From positions 1 through 38,178 of the forward strand of contig NZ_BAAADA010000182.1 in NCBI RefSeq assembly GCF_039522005.1: a stretch of 38,178 nucleotides of DNA. The letters are read 5' to 3'. Shown piece after piece: positions 15,959-24,312 of this stretch. The stretch is from Alkalibacterium indicireducens. GTDB lineage: Bacteria > Bacillota > Bacilli > Lactobacillales > Carnobacteriaceae_A. The stretch's first letter is position 1. Each line of letters starts with the position of its first letter. The notes beneath the pieces are model-generated. The model had not been told where the DNA came from, did no database searches, and saw only the letters and a program-made list of their open reading frames with translations. The translations under genes and the position numbers were made by a program.

Positions 15959-17035
15959 TCAGTCTGTAATCGTATCATTTCTAGATTCATCTGTGGTATC
16001 ATCTGAACTGTTGTCGTTCTCAAGAGGAAGATCTTCGTCTATTCCAGTCTCAAGAACATCTTCCAGTTCCAGATGGGCCTGCAGTTCTTCCTGAACAGCG
16101 AGCAGGCTTTGTTCATAAGGCCGGTATACATACAACTCATGACCATATTCCGGGAAGTAGACAAAATCTTCTGTACCGGCGATCTCTATGGATTCTACAC
16201 TCTGTGCAGCTGGTCTGTAGTTTGATGCAACAGACATGATCTGCTGTCCCGTCATATTGGTCTGCATATTGGGACGAATCGCATTAAGGATGGGGGTCAG
16301 ATTAGCAATCGAACCGAAAGAGAGTAATTTATCTGCCAGGGCTTCGATGACCTGACGCTGTCTTTCCTGTCGACCGAAATCACCGCGTGGATCCTGCTTC
16401 CGCATTCTGGCGTAGCCGAGTGCTTGTTCTCCGTCAAGTTTCTGCATACCTTCTTCGATCTCTATGGCATTTAAGGTTTCCTCACTGTCCTGTACGGTAA
16501 AGGACAGCGGGGAGTCAACAGTAATACCTCCTACAGCATCTACTAAATCGACCAGACCGTCAAAATTTAACGTTACATAGAAGGATAAGGGAATGGCCAG
16601 GTAGTCTTCAATATAATCGATAACACCAGAAATGCCGTAAATGGCATGAAGGGCGTTCATTTTTTCCTGCCTGTCACTGTTTGGCAAGGTGATAAGTGTA
16701 TCACGCGGGATTGAAACGATTTTCGTTGATTCCTGCCCTGGGTTCAGCGTAATAACCATCATGGAATCAGAGCGGCTCGATACGTCATCTTCGTCCAGTC
16801 CGAGAGCGAGAATCGAAATCGGGTGCATAGCTCTGATCGATTCATCACTTTCTGAAGTATCCCTCAGTTCTTCGGGAGTATCTTCAGAGACATCTGCCAG
16901 GAGCTGAACGATTTGATAGCCATAGTATCCTGAAAAGGTACCGACTACAATGGCAAGAGCTATGACAGCAGTCAGCAAGCTACGTTTAACCCATAATTTT
17001 CGTTTTTCTTTTTGTGTCTGTCTGTCTGATTGCAT
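15959..17035 (-). CDS. LytR-CpsA-Psr (LCP) family wall-polymer ligase
   Basis: 358 residues. One N-terminal membrane helix (about 19-40) after a basic start, then an extracellular LCP domain. Catalytic-type segments: S-R-S-D-S-M-M-V, VSIPRDTLI, and YARMRKQDPRGDFGRQERQRQV near residue 205-230, carrying the Arg/Asp residues that bind the polyprenyl diphosphate. LCP enzymes move undecaprenyl-linked teichoic acid-like or capsule polymers onto peptidoglycan. An acidic, low-complexity tail ends the protein. AAGAGGG precedes the ATG. It is divergent from tagO, which makes the lipid-linked start unit. Confidence 0.92.
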   Translation of the reverse strand: MQSDRQTQKEKRKLWVKRSLLTAVIALAIVVGTFSGYYGYQIVQLLADVSEDTPEELRDTSESDESIRAMHPISILALGLDEDDVSSRSDSMMVITLNPGQESTKIVSIPRDTLITLPNSDRQEKMNALHAIYGISGVIDYIEDYLAIPLSFYVTLNFDGLVDLVDAVGGITVDSPLSFTVQDSEETLNAIEIEEGMQKLDGEQALGYARMRKQDPRGDFGRQERQRQVIEALADKLLSFGSIANLTPILNAIRPNMQTNMTGQQIMSVASNYRPAAQSVESIEIAGTEDFVYFPEYGHELYVYRPYEQSLLAVQEELQAHLELEDVLETGIDEDLPLENDNSSDDTTDESRNDTITD

Positions 17036-17075
17036 AGAGCCCTCTTTTCTAAAACAGGAATGTGTGTTATTAATA

Positions 17076-17104
17076 AGTTTAATTCAAGTTGTTTTTAATT
17101 GCAA
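17076..17104 (-). promoter_or_regulatory. Promoter of the first LCP gene
   Basis: Minus strand TTGCAA (17099-17104), exactly 17 bases, TAAACT (17076-17081). It lies back to back with the tagO -35 box at 17105-17110. Confidence 0.55.
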
Positions 17105-17134
17105 TTGGGATTTTTCCATACAGGATGCTATAAT
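17105..17134 (+). promoter_or_regulatory. Promoter of tagO
   Basis: TTGGGA (17105-17110), 18-base spacer, and a TGC-extended perfect TATAAT (17129-17134). The predicted transcript start near 17141 leaves about 26 bases before the ATG at 17167. Confidence 0.65.
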
Positions 17135-17166
17135 TATATAAAATGTTTAAAGAAATGAGTAGGAAT

Positions 17167-18255
17167 ATGTATAATATGTTTATTGTGCTGATGGTTTGTA
17201 TATTTACCATGATCAGCACCCTGATTTTAACACCGGTCTTCAAAGTCGTCGCCAGGGCATTCAATATACTGGATGTCCCTGAAGAACGAAGAGTGCATGA
17301 TAAAGTTATGCCGACGATGGGAGGCATCACTATTTTTATTGCTTTCTTTTTTTCATCATTCTTTCTCCTGCCTATTCCGTATATTCAGATCGTTCCACTT
17401 TTCGCTGGAGCATCGGTGATTGTCATCACCGGGATGATCGACGATAAATATGAGTTGAAGCCTCTGGTTAAGCTGATTGGGATAATCACTGCTGCAGGGC
17501 TCGTATACGGGCTTGGGGATGTGGCTCTTGAAACGATGACGATACCTTACTTCGGGACCCTCTCTTTCGGTTCCTGGCAGATGCCCTTTACCATATTGTG
17601 GATCGTCGGTCTGACCAATGCAATCAACCTGATCGATGGACTGGATGGGTTAGCAAGTGGTATTTCTATGATTGCCCTGCTTACTATGGGAGTTATCGGA
17701 TTTTTCTTCCTCACCGTTGAAGAAGTTTCGGTTTCGATCATGACATTCGTCCTGGTAGCGGCGATAGCAGGTTTCTGGCCATATAATTTTCAGCCGGCCA
17801 GTATCTTTCTAGGAGATACGGGGGCATTGTTCCTCGGATTCATGATCGGTGTATTCTCCCTTCAAGGGTTGAAAAATGCCACTCTTATCTCCCTTATCCT
17901 TCCAATCATTATTTTAGGGATTCCTGTCACGGACACGCTGTTTGCCATGATAAGAAGGAAATTGAACAGGCAGTCGATTTCAACTGCGGATAAAAATCAT
18001 ATTCATCATCGTCTGATGTCTCTGGGCTTATCACACAGGCAGACAGTGCTCGCTATCTACTGTGTATCTGCTATTTTTTCAGTAATCGCCATGCTTTATA
18101 ATTTTTCAACACTGATCGGGTCGATTCTTCTGACTATTTTCGTCATGTTGGGTGTCGAGCTCTTTGTAGAAATCATAGGGCTTGTGGGAGAAGACCGTCG
18201 TCCGCTATTAAAAAAGCTGAAAGATTTCGGCAGGAAACTGAACGGGGAAGACTAG
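17167..18255 (+). CDS. tagO: Undecaprenyl-phosphate GlcNAc-1-phosphate transferase
   Basis: 362-residue polytopic membrane enzyme of the MraY/WecA/TagO family; starts wall polymer synthesis by loading UDP-GlcNAc onto undecaprenyl phosphate. Seen: RRVHDKVMPTMGG (41-53), IDDKYELKP with the metal-binding Asp pair (91-99), NAINLIDGLDGLASG (151-165), FLGDTGALFLGF, and ADKNHIHHRL. I set the start at 17167 because AGTAGG precedes it and the upstream ATG at 17143 lies only 2 bases from the predicted transcript start with no ribosome site. Flanked by two LCP genes, a functional cluster. Confidence 0.93.
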   Translation: MYNMFIVLMVCIFTMISTLILTPVFKVVARAFNILDVPEERRVHDKVMPTMGGITIFIAFFFSSFFLLPIPYIQIVPLFAGASVIVITGMIDDKYELKPLVKLIGIITAAGLVYGLGDVALETMTIPYFGTLSFGSWQMPFTILWIVGLTNAINLIDGLDGLASGISMIALLTMGVIGFFFLTVEEVSVSIMTFVLVAAIAGFWPYNFQPASIFLGDTGALFLGFMIGVFSLQGLKNATLISLILPIIILGIPVTDTLFAMIRRKLNRQSISTADKNHIHHRLMSLGLSHRQTVLAIYCVSAIFSVIAMLYNFSTLIGSILLTIFVMLGVELFVEIIGLVGEDRRPLLKKLKDFGRKLNGED

Positions 18256-18316
18256 TGCTGTCCAGTTAATAGTCTTTTTTCAAGAACAGGATGTAAACTT
18301 TTCTTCGAAAATAAAT

Positions 18317-18372
18317 AAATCACGTTTCCAGTTCAGTAGATAATAGTACTTACTGATCTGAAAACGTGATTT
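18317..18372. terminator. Bidirectional terminator between tagO and the second LCP gene
   Basis: Stem AAATCACGTTT (18317-18327) with AAACGTGATTT (18362-18372), extended inward by TCAGTA/TACTGA, with T-rich flanks on both strands. Convergent genes on either side. Confidence 0.8.
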
Positions 18373-18413
18373 TTATTGTATCATGAATATGAAACATTTA
18401 TGACAGTTCAAGG

Positions 18414-19493
18414 TCAGTCTGATGAATCTCCAGCTCCAGATGCCTCTTCGCTGGAACTGCTGGTCTGAGTTTCTGATCTGTCTTCAGACAAACTAGACTG
18501 ATCAACTTTTTCTGTACGGTTCAGGGAATCCTGAAGTGCGGACTGGATTGCAGTGAAGCTCTGAGGCTGAATCCTAACCAGGTCCATGTCTCTTTCAATA
18601 TAACTTGACCATTCAAATACATGTGATTCAACAGTAAACGCCTGGTTCAACCCAGTCTGGGCAATAGCTGTCATATCTCTCATTCTCATGTTCGTACGCA
18701 TGTTGCTTCCCACTGTCTCAGCAATAGCTGTATATTTGGAAATTGACTGAAATTCAAGAGCTTTCTGAATGATCGCTTCAATAATCAGCTGCTGGCGATG
18801 ACCACGTGCAACATCATCATCGATTTTTCGTGTTCGAGCTAAAGCCAGGGCTTCTTCTCCGTTAAGGTTTTGGACCCCTTTTTCGAGTTGGATCGCTCCG
18901 GACTGATCGGAAGAGTCCATTTCAGTGATCGTGACAGGCACTTCCATTTCGATACCGCCAAGTTCGTCAATAATATCTAAAAAGGCATTAAAATTGAAGG
19001 TAGCATAGTAGTGGACAGGGACGTCCAGCCATTCTTCGATCGTCTGGACCATGACGCTTTCTTCGCCGATTGCATAAGCGGCATTGATTCGGTCCCATCG
19101 AACGACTGTGCCGTTTCTCATGATCGGCACATAGGTGTCTCGTGGAATGGACAGCATATTCATTTCATGTGTTAAAGGGTTTAAAGTAGCATATATGATG
19201 GAATCTGCTCGAGTGGATTGAAGGCCACGCACTTCGTCGTTATCGATTCCCATGAAAAGAAAAGAGACCGGCTGATCGATAGGGTTGACTTCTTCAACTG
19301 GTTCCGGCCTGTCGATTTCTACGAATGAAGCATCGATTTCATTTTCGATCGTGGCAAATAAATGTGCAACATACATAGCTCCTATGAGAATGACAGTAAA
19401 TAATGGAATAAGGATCCCTAGAATAATTCGCTGCTTTTTCTTTTTCTGACGATGATTTGAAAACATTCTAGAATTTGGTTTTAATTTACTCAC
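18414..19493 (-). CDS. LytR-CpsA-Psr (LCP) family wall-polymer ligase, second copy
   Basis: 359 residues. Basic N-terminus, membrane helix at about 23-46, then an LCP domain: MGIDNDEVRGLQSTRADSI, SIPRDTYVPI, ARTRKIDDDVARGHRQQ (shorter loop than the first copy), and a Ser/acidic-rich tail. Same predicted role as the LCP at 15959: attachment of lipid-linked wall polymer to peptidoglycan. It starts with GTG, supported by GAAGGAGAC just upstream; the next ATG is nine codons in. The two LCPs are clearly diverged and may prefer different polymers (inference). Confidence 0.92.
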   Translation of the reverse strand: MSKLKPNSRMFSNHRQKKKKQRIILGILIPLFTVILIGAMYVAHLFATIENEIDASFVEIDRPEPVEEVNPIDQPVSFLFMGIDNDEVRGLQSTRADSIIYATLNPLTHEMNMLSIPRDTYVPIMRNGTVVRWDRINAAYAIGEESVMVQTIEEWLDVPVHYYATFNFNAFLDIIDELGGIEMEVPVTITEMDSSDQSGAIQLEKGVQNLNGEEALALARTRKIDDDVARGHRQQLIIEAIIQKALEFQSISKYTAIAETVGSNMRTNMRMRDMTAIAQTGLNQAFTVESHVFEWSSYIERDMDLVRIQPQSFTAIQSALQDSLNRTEKVDQSSLSEDRSETQTSSSSEEASGAGDSSD

Positions 19494-19545
19494 TTTACTG
19501 TCTCCTTCGATGCCTTACTATAATTAAAAAAAGTAATCCTGTATT

Positions 19546-19574
19546 ATTATCGGCTGAATGACCGTAAGTGTCAA
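19546..19574 (-). promoter_or_regulatory. Promoter of the second LCP gene
   Basis: Minus strand perfect TTGACA (19569-19574), 17-base spacer, GATAAT (19546-19551). One of the best sigma-A-type promoters in the window; the leader to the GTG start is about 46 bases. Confidence 0.75.
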
Positions 19575-19630
19575 GAGACTCAAAGAAAATAACAGTCTGA
19601 TTTGCTCACTTTTCACGATTTATTCTTATT

Positions 19631-20266
19631 TTAGACATCTAAAGGCACTTCAACCCATGCCTCAGCCCCGTTAGACTGAGAAAACTGGGCACTGGTCCAC
19701 TCAGTGATTTCTTCTTCGAATGTATGGATACGTTCACTCTCGACTAGGCAGGTAAATGTGACCTGGTCAGTATAGTCAATGGATTCCAGACGATAAGTAG
19801 ACTGATGGAGAGCATTCTGCAACCTGCCGCTCATCGGATATGAAACGGTGATCTGTATAAACTGGTGGCGTCTCTTTTCGACAATACCGAGCTCTTTGAG
19901 TGTTTCGCTAACAGCACTGCTGTAGGCTCTGATTAGACCTCCAGCTCCAAGTTTAATCCCGCCGAAATAGCGGGTCACCACTGCTGAAACATTCTGAAGA
20001 TTATTTTTTTTCAGGACTTCAAGCATTGGCACACCGGCGGTTCCGCTGGGTTCGCCATCATCAGATGCCCGTTGTATCATTCCATCTTCACCTATGAGGT
20101 AGGCCGAACAGTTATGATTAGCTTTCCAGTGCTCTTTCTTCAGCGTATCGATAAACTGCTGGGCCTCCTCTTCGGTCTCTGTTCGTGCTAATGTGCATAT
20201 GAAGCGTGATTTTTTTATAATCAGCTCATACTGGCCGTTCTGTTTCAAAGTTCGAAAGTTTTTCAT
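19631..20266 (-). CDS. yvyE: YigZ/IMPACT family protein (YvyE)
   Basis: 211 residues. The N-terminal IMPACT domain carries ASDDGEPSGTAGVPMLEVL (about 67-85) and TRYFGGIKLGAGGLIRAY, the family signatures; the C-terminal DUF1949-type domain follows. The biochemical role is not firmly known; relatives are linked to translation or nucleic acid binding. AAAGGG precedes the ATG. It keeps the Bacillus location between the tagO/LCP region and degV, but the degS-degU two-component genes found there in Bacillus are absent. Confidence 0.92.
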   Translation of the reverse strand: MKNFRTLKQNGQYELIIKKSRFICTLARTETEEEAQQFIDTLKKEHWKANHNCSAYLIGEDGMIQRASDDGEPSGTAGVPMLEVLKKNNLQNVSAVVTRYFGGIKLGAGGLIRAYSSAVSETLKELGIVEKRRHQFIQITVSYPMSGRLQNALHQSTYRLESIDYTDQVTFTCLVESERIHTFEEEITEWTSAQFSQSNGAEAWVEVPLDV

Positions 20267-20301
20267 ACTCAGGTCCCTTTCAATTCGTTCTTGTGTTAGT
20301 G

Positions 20302-20388
20302 TATAATAGAAGTCAGTCTTTTATATGAGACGTAGTCAGCCAGGAATGGGCTGAATGAGTCTACCAGGTCAACTCATATAATAGGAGG
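20302..20388 (+). promoter_or_regulatory. degV leader: -10 box, nested stems and ribosome site
   Basis: A TATAAT at 20302-20307 is followed by an outer 9-bp perfect inverted repeat TTATATGAG (20321-20329) / CTCATATAA (20373-20381). Inside lie TCAGCC/GGCTGA (20336-20341, 20349-20354) and AGAC/GTCT. The AGGAGGTG ribosome site (20383-20390) begins one base after the outer stem. This looks like a folded 5' leader or cis-regulatory RNA; its ligand or binding protein, if any, is unknown. Confidence 0.45.
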
Positions 20389-20401
20389 TGAAAAATTAAA
20401 T

Positions 20402-21259
20402 ATGCGTATTGCAATTGTAACAGATAGCACGGCGTACTTAAATGAACAGGAGTACAAAGAGGGAAATATTCATTTTGTACCTTTATCCTGTATCTTTGGG
20501 AAAAAAGTATATAAAGAAGAAATCGATATGACTACGGATGAATTCTTTGAAAAAGTTAGAGAAGCCGAACAGCTGCCGACGAGTTCGCAGCCTACTGTAG
20601 GGGATTTCACGGCTTTGTATGAAAGTCTGCAAGATGACTATGATGCAATCATCAGTATCCATCTGTCAAGCCGGATTTCGGGGACTTTCCAGAACGCGCT
20701 CAGCGTTGCGAAATCTATACAAGGTATTTCAGTCCATCCGGTTGATTCAGGTCTGGCAGGAGCAGGACTGGCTTTTCAGGTCAAGGAAGCTGCACGAATG
20801 GCCAAGCTGGGTAAATCAGTAAACGATATTATTGAGCGTATGGAAGAACTGAAATCAGAGACTGAAATCTATTTCGTTGTCGATGATCTGACAAATCTTA
20901 TAAAAGGTGGACGTCTGTCTAAAACTGCCGGGGGCGTCGCGACATTGCTTAGGATAAAACCTGTTCTCACGATGAGAGCTGGAGAGATTATTCCATTCGA
21001 CAAAATCAGAACCAAGAAAAAAGCAGTCAGAAAGATGGAGAGTGTCTTTGAAGAGTCTGTGAAAAACTCTCATTTTCCTATTCAGGCGACTGTTGTCCAC
21101 GCCTACTGTGAAGAAGAAGCCAGAGAATTCATGGCATCCTTGGAAGAAAAGTATCCGACTGTCCGCTTCAACTTCAGTTTTCTGGGACCCGTCGTCGGCG
21201 TTCATACTGGCGAAGGAGCTATCGGAATGTCCTGGACGAAAGATTACTCCAGAATGTAA
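20402..21259 (+). CDS. degV: DegV family fatty-acid-binding protein
   Basis: 285 residues. Starts IAIVTDSTAYL, then PTSSQPTVGDF and SSRISGTFQNA, the DegV lipid-binding motifs, and KGGRLSK in the C-terminal domain. DegV/FakB proteins bind a fatty acid and present it to the kinase FakA for uptake into phospholipid; which acid is not evident. AGGAGGTG lies 11 bases before the ATG, a rather long spacing. It keeps the Bacillus position before comFA. Confidence 0.92.
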   Translation: MRIAIVTDSTAYLNEQEYKEGNIHFVPLSCIFGKKVYKEEIDMTTDEFFEKVREAEQLPTSSQPTVGDFTALYESLQDDYDAIISIHLSSRISGTFQNALSVAKSIQGISVHPVDSGLAGAGLAFQVKEAARMAKLGKSVNDIIERMEELKSETEIYFVVDDLTNLIKGGRLSKTAGGVATLLRIKPVLTMRAGEIIPFDKIRTKKKAVRKMESVFEESVKNSHFPIQATVVHAYCEEEAREFMASLEEKYPTVRFNFSFLGPVVGVHTGEGAIGMSWTKDYSRM

Positions 21260-21283
21260 GCCACAGCATTTATATATTTATTC

Positions 21284-21312
21284 AAAGGTCACCCAAAGTG
21301 GTGGCCTTTTTT
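21284..21312 (+). terminator. Terminator after degV
   Basis: AAAGGTCACC / GGTGGCCTTT, a 10-bp stem with one G-T pair and loop CAAAGT, ending in six T. Confidence 0.8.
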
Positions 21313-21383
21313 CGTGAGTTTTAAAATAGACGGACAATATATTAGTTAGCGGAAAACTATGATAAAAAGAGGAGGTAAGATAG

Positions 21384-22727
21384 GTGGACCTGACTAATCT
21401 GATTGGCAGGGAACTTCTGCTCAGTGATCTGCTCACTGAGTATACAGAAAGTGACCTCTCTGGGTGTACATTCCGGCCGGCATTTCATATAGTTAAAAGA
21501 CGAGCTCAGTGCAGTCGGTGTGGCTCTTTCTCCAAACTTACTGAAAGATACCCGTGTATCTGCGGGAACAATTGTATCTACTGTAGGTACTGCATTCAGC
21601 TGGGAAAGGTGAGAGCATGCGATAAACTAGTGACCTGTGAAGCGGCAGATTTGTTTTCAAAAAAGCCCGTACCCTATTTGAAATGGCAGGGGAGTTTGTC
21701 GGAGCAGCAGGAAAAAGCATCTAAAGAAATTGTTCTCTCTATTAAAGAATTTACAGATCGTGTGGTATGGGCCGTTACTGGAGCTGGTAAAACAGAGATG
21801 CTGTTTAAAGGAATCAGTGAGGCGTTGGAGGCGGGAAAGAGAGTTTGCGTGGCTTCACCCAGAATAGATGTCTGTCTGGAACTGGCCCCAAGGATTCAAG
21901 CAGCCTTTCCTGATATTCAGACTGCTCTGCTTTATGGAGGAGAGGAGTCTGTCTATATCTACACTCAGCTGGTAATTGCAACGACACATCAGCTCCTTCG
22001 ATTTAAAGAGGCATTTGACGTACTGATTATAGATGAAATTGACGCCTTTCCTTATTATCAGAATGAAGGGCTGTACTATGCATCAGAAAAGGCAGTAAAA
22101 AAACAGTCCAGTACTATTTATCTGACGGCTACACCTGACAGGAAGCTGCAGAGAAAAATTGCAAAGGGTCAGATCGAAGCCAGTATTCTGCCTGCGCGCT
22201 ATCACGGCTACCCGCTTCCTGTGCCGAAAATCATCAGGGAAAAAGATATATTTTCTATGAGTGATATATCCGCCTCCAAAGCATGCAGACAGATTCTGAT
22301 GCTTATTTCTCGGGGACAGAAGTTTCTGCTGTTCATCCCGACCATCAGACTGATGGATAGCATTCTGCCAGCTCTAAGACGATTTTTCAGTACCACCAGA
22401 TTTGAAAGTGTCCATGCTCAGGATCCATTCAGAAAAGAAAAAGTAGAGTCCATGCGGAAAGGAGAGCTGCAATTTTTGATAACAACCACTATTCTCGAAA
22501 GAGGCGTAACATTCAAAAATATCGATGTCATCGTTCTCGCTGCCGACCACGATGTCTACACGGAAGCGGCTCTTGTACAGATTGCAGGAAGGGCCGGTCG
22601 GTCTGCTGACTATCCTGAAGGCAAAGTGACTTTTTATCTTGAAGAGTGGACCAGATCCTCCAAGAGAGCATTACAACAGATCAGACAGATGAACAGCCAA
22701 GCAGCAAAGAAAGGACTCCTCTTATGA
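21384..22727 (+). CDS. comFA: ComFA, DEAD-type ATPase for DNA uptake
   Basis: 447 residues. N-terminal zinc region with Cys pairs at 43/46, 58/60, 64/67 and 70; helicase core with Walker A GAGKT (133-137), DEIDAF (Walker B) and TATPD (motif III), and a C-terminal helicase domain with TILERGVTFKNIDV and QIAGRAGRS. ComFA is a cytoplasmic ATPase that pulls transforming DNA through the ComEC channel. The start is GTG with GAGGAGG just upstream; no nearby ATG is in frame. comFC overlaps its stop as ATGA. ComFB is absent, as in many non-Bacillus Firmicutes. Confidence 0.93.
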   Translation: MDLTNLIGRELLLSDLLTEYTESDLSGCTFRPAFHIVKRRAQCSRCGSFSKLTERYPCICGNNCIYCRYCIQLGKVRACDKLVTCEAADLFSKKPVPYLKWQGSLSEQQEKASKEIVLSIKEFTDRVVWAVTGAGKTEMLFKGISEALEAGKRVCVASPRIDVCLELAPRIQAAFPDIQTALLYGGEESVYIYTQLVIATTHQLLRFKEAFDVLIIDEIDAFPYYQNEGLYYASEKAVKKQSSTIYLTATPDRKLQRKIAKGQIEASILPARYHGYPLPVPKIIREKDIFSMSDISASKACRQILMLISRGQKFLLFIPTIRLMDSILPALRRFFSTTRFESVHAQDPFRKEKVESMRKGELQFLITTTILERGVTFKNIDVIVLAADHDVYTEAALVQIAGRAGRSADYPEGKVTFYLEEWTRSSKRALQQIRQMNSQAAKKGLLL

Positions 22728-23416
22728 GCAGATGTAAATGGTGCGGGACGATTCATTCGAATACCTTGACAATACATGCGCTGATCCGCTTTGAACTGCA
22801 ACCCGACACCTTATGTTTTCAGTGCAGAGAGAAACTGGAGAGTCTGAATGATCAACTGACGTGCAGAGGATGCTGCCGTATTCAGGGAAAGAGCGATTAC
22901 TGTTCGGATTGTCTAAGATGGCAGAAGACATATCAGGGACACATCCATACTCACGAGGCAATGTACGCTTACAACGAATTCGCAAGTCAGATCATCGAAC
23001 AGTTCAAGTTCACAGGTGACTGTGCTATTGCCGAACTGTTCGTTAAAGAAGTAAGAGAGTATTTCAGGAAAATAGGACAGAAATCGGTGATCATCCCAAT
23101 TCCTGTATCCAGAGAAAGTTATTCTACCAGGGGGTTCAATCAGACAGAGCTACTTCTCGCTGTCTCGGGAGTCACGTACAATCCAGTTCTGGTAAACAGA
23201 TATCAATGCGGAAGACAGTCAAAAAAAAACAGGAAACAGCGTCTTGAAAGTCCTCAACCCTTTGAGATAGATTCCTGTTATGACAAACTGATTCGAGGGA
23301 AACCAGTTGTGCTAGTAGATGATATTTATACTACTGGTCGAACAATTTATCATGCCTTAGACCTGATTCTTCCGATGGAACCTTCTTCTATCAGATCCTT
23401 TTCACTATTTAGATAA
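22724..23416 (+). CDS. comFC: ComFC, phosphoribosyltransferase-like competence protein
   Basis: 230 residues from the ATG at 22724 inside the comFA stop (ATGA overlap); the open frame upstream of that is comFA shadow. N-terminal Cys pairs (CKWC, CFQC, CRGC, CSDC) form two zinc knuckles; the C-terminal PRTase-like domain ends with VVLVDDIYTTGRTIYHAL, the PRPP-loop motif. It partners ComFA in single-stranded DNA import. Presence of comFA-comFC shows potential competence only; other com genes are outside the window. Confidence 0.92.
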   Translation: MSRCKWCGTIHSNTLTIHALIRFELQPDTLCFQCREKLESLNDQLTCRGCCRIQGKSDYCSDCLRWQKTYQGHIHTHEAMYAYNEFASQIIEQFKFTGDCAIAELFVKEVREYFRKIGQKSVIIPIPVSRESYSTRGFNQTELLLAVSGVTYNPVLVNRYQCGRQSKKNRKQRLESPQPFEIDSCYDKLIRGKPVVLVDDIYTTGRTIYHALDLILPMEPSSIRSFSLFR

Positions 23417-23496
23417 TCAAGAGAAATACAGATACAATTTCATTGAGAAAGTAATCGTTCTCATGTATACTTGAAGTAAGCAATAAAGGAATATAA

Positions 23497-23525
23497 TTGC
23501 TTGATGATAATATTGGTTGTATAAT
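23497..23525 (+). promoter_or_regulatory. Promoter of hpf
   Basis: TTGCTT (23497-23502), exactly 17 bases, TATAAT (23520-23525). An inverted repeat TTGTA/TACAA (23517-23530) overlaps the -10 box. Leader to the hpf start about 34 bases. Confidence 0.6.
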
Positions 23526-23565
23526 TACAACATATATTATACTAGATTTGGAAGGGTGAAGTATT

Positions 23566-24135
23566 ATGCTTAGATACAATGTTAGAGGAGAAAACATTGA
23601 GGTCACTCAGGCAATTAGAGAGTATGTTGAGAAAAAAGTAGGGAAAATCGAGAAATATTTCAATGATGTTCCTGAAGCCAATGCACACGTCAATCTGAAG
23701 ACATACTCTGACAAAACAGCAAAAGTTGAAGTCACTATACCACTTCCATATGTTGTCCTTCGTGCGGAGGAAACTTCCCCAGATTTATATGGAAGCATAG
23801 ATTTAGTCGTTGATAAACTGGAACGACAAATGAGAAAATATAAAACTAAAATCAATAGAAAAAACCGCCGTTCCCAAGGCGTAGTTGCGCATCAGCAAGC
23901 CGAGTCGGACTTATGGGCAGAGCTGAACATCGAAAGCGACGACGAAGAAGAATTGAGCACATCAATCGTCAGAACAAAACGTCTGAGTCTGAAACCGATG
24001 GATGCTGAAGAAGCGGTGCTTCAAATGGACATGCTGGGACATAACTTCTTCATTTTTGAAGATGCAGATACTAATGGAACAAGCATCGTATATAAACGTA
24101 AAGACGGAAAATATGGACTGATCGAAACAGATTGA
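23566..24135 (+). CDS. hpf: Ribosome hibernation promoting factor, long form
   Basis: 189 residues. N-terminal S30AE domain (about 1-100, starting LRYNVRGENIEVTQAIREYVEKKVGKI) sits in the ribosome's mRNA/tRNA channel; a linker follows; the C-terminal dimerisation domain (about 130-189, RTKRLSLKPMDAEEAVLQM and GLIETD) joins two 70S ribosomes into 100S dimers during slow growth. GGAAGGGTG precedes the ATG. Location immediately before secA is conserved in Firmicutes. Confidence 0.95.
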   Translation: MLRYNVRGENIEVTQAIREYVEKKVGKIEKYFNDVPEANAHVNLKTYSDKTAKVEVTIPLPYVVLRAEETSPDLYGSIDLVVDKLERQMRKYKTKINRKNRRSQGVVAHQQAESDLWAELNIESDDEEELSTSIVRTKRLSLKPMDAEEAVLQMDMLGHNFFIFEDADTNGTSIVYKRKDGKYGLIETD

Positions 24136-24150
24136 TTCATCGTTTCCAAA

Positions 24151-24177
24151 GGCGGGCAGCATGTCCGCCTTTTTTTT
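24151..24177 (+). terminator. Terminator between hpf and secA
   Basis: GGCGGGCA / TGTCCGCC around loop GCA, with one G-T pair, followed by a run of eight or more T. Confidence 0.85.
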
Positions 24178-24312
24178 ATGAACAAAATCAGAACACTGCT
24201 GTGGATATACACTCTCAAGCCTTTTTTTTGCAGGGTAATAGTGGTATGATAATAAAGTATGAGAAAATCCGAAAGTGTACGAAGAATCAACGAATAGAGG
24301 AGATTTGTATTC

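Noticed and set aside
17143..17166. Upstream ATG for tagO at 17143
   Set aside because: It would begin about 2 bases after the predicted transcript start and has no ribosome site, while the ATG at 17167 follows AGTAGG.
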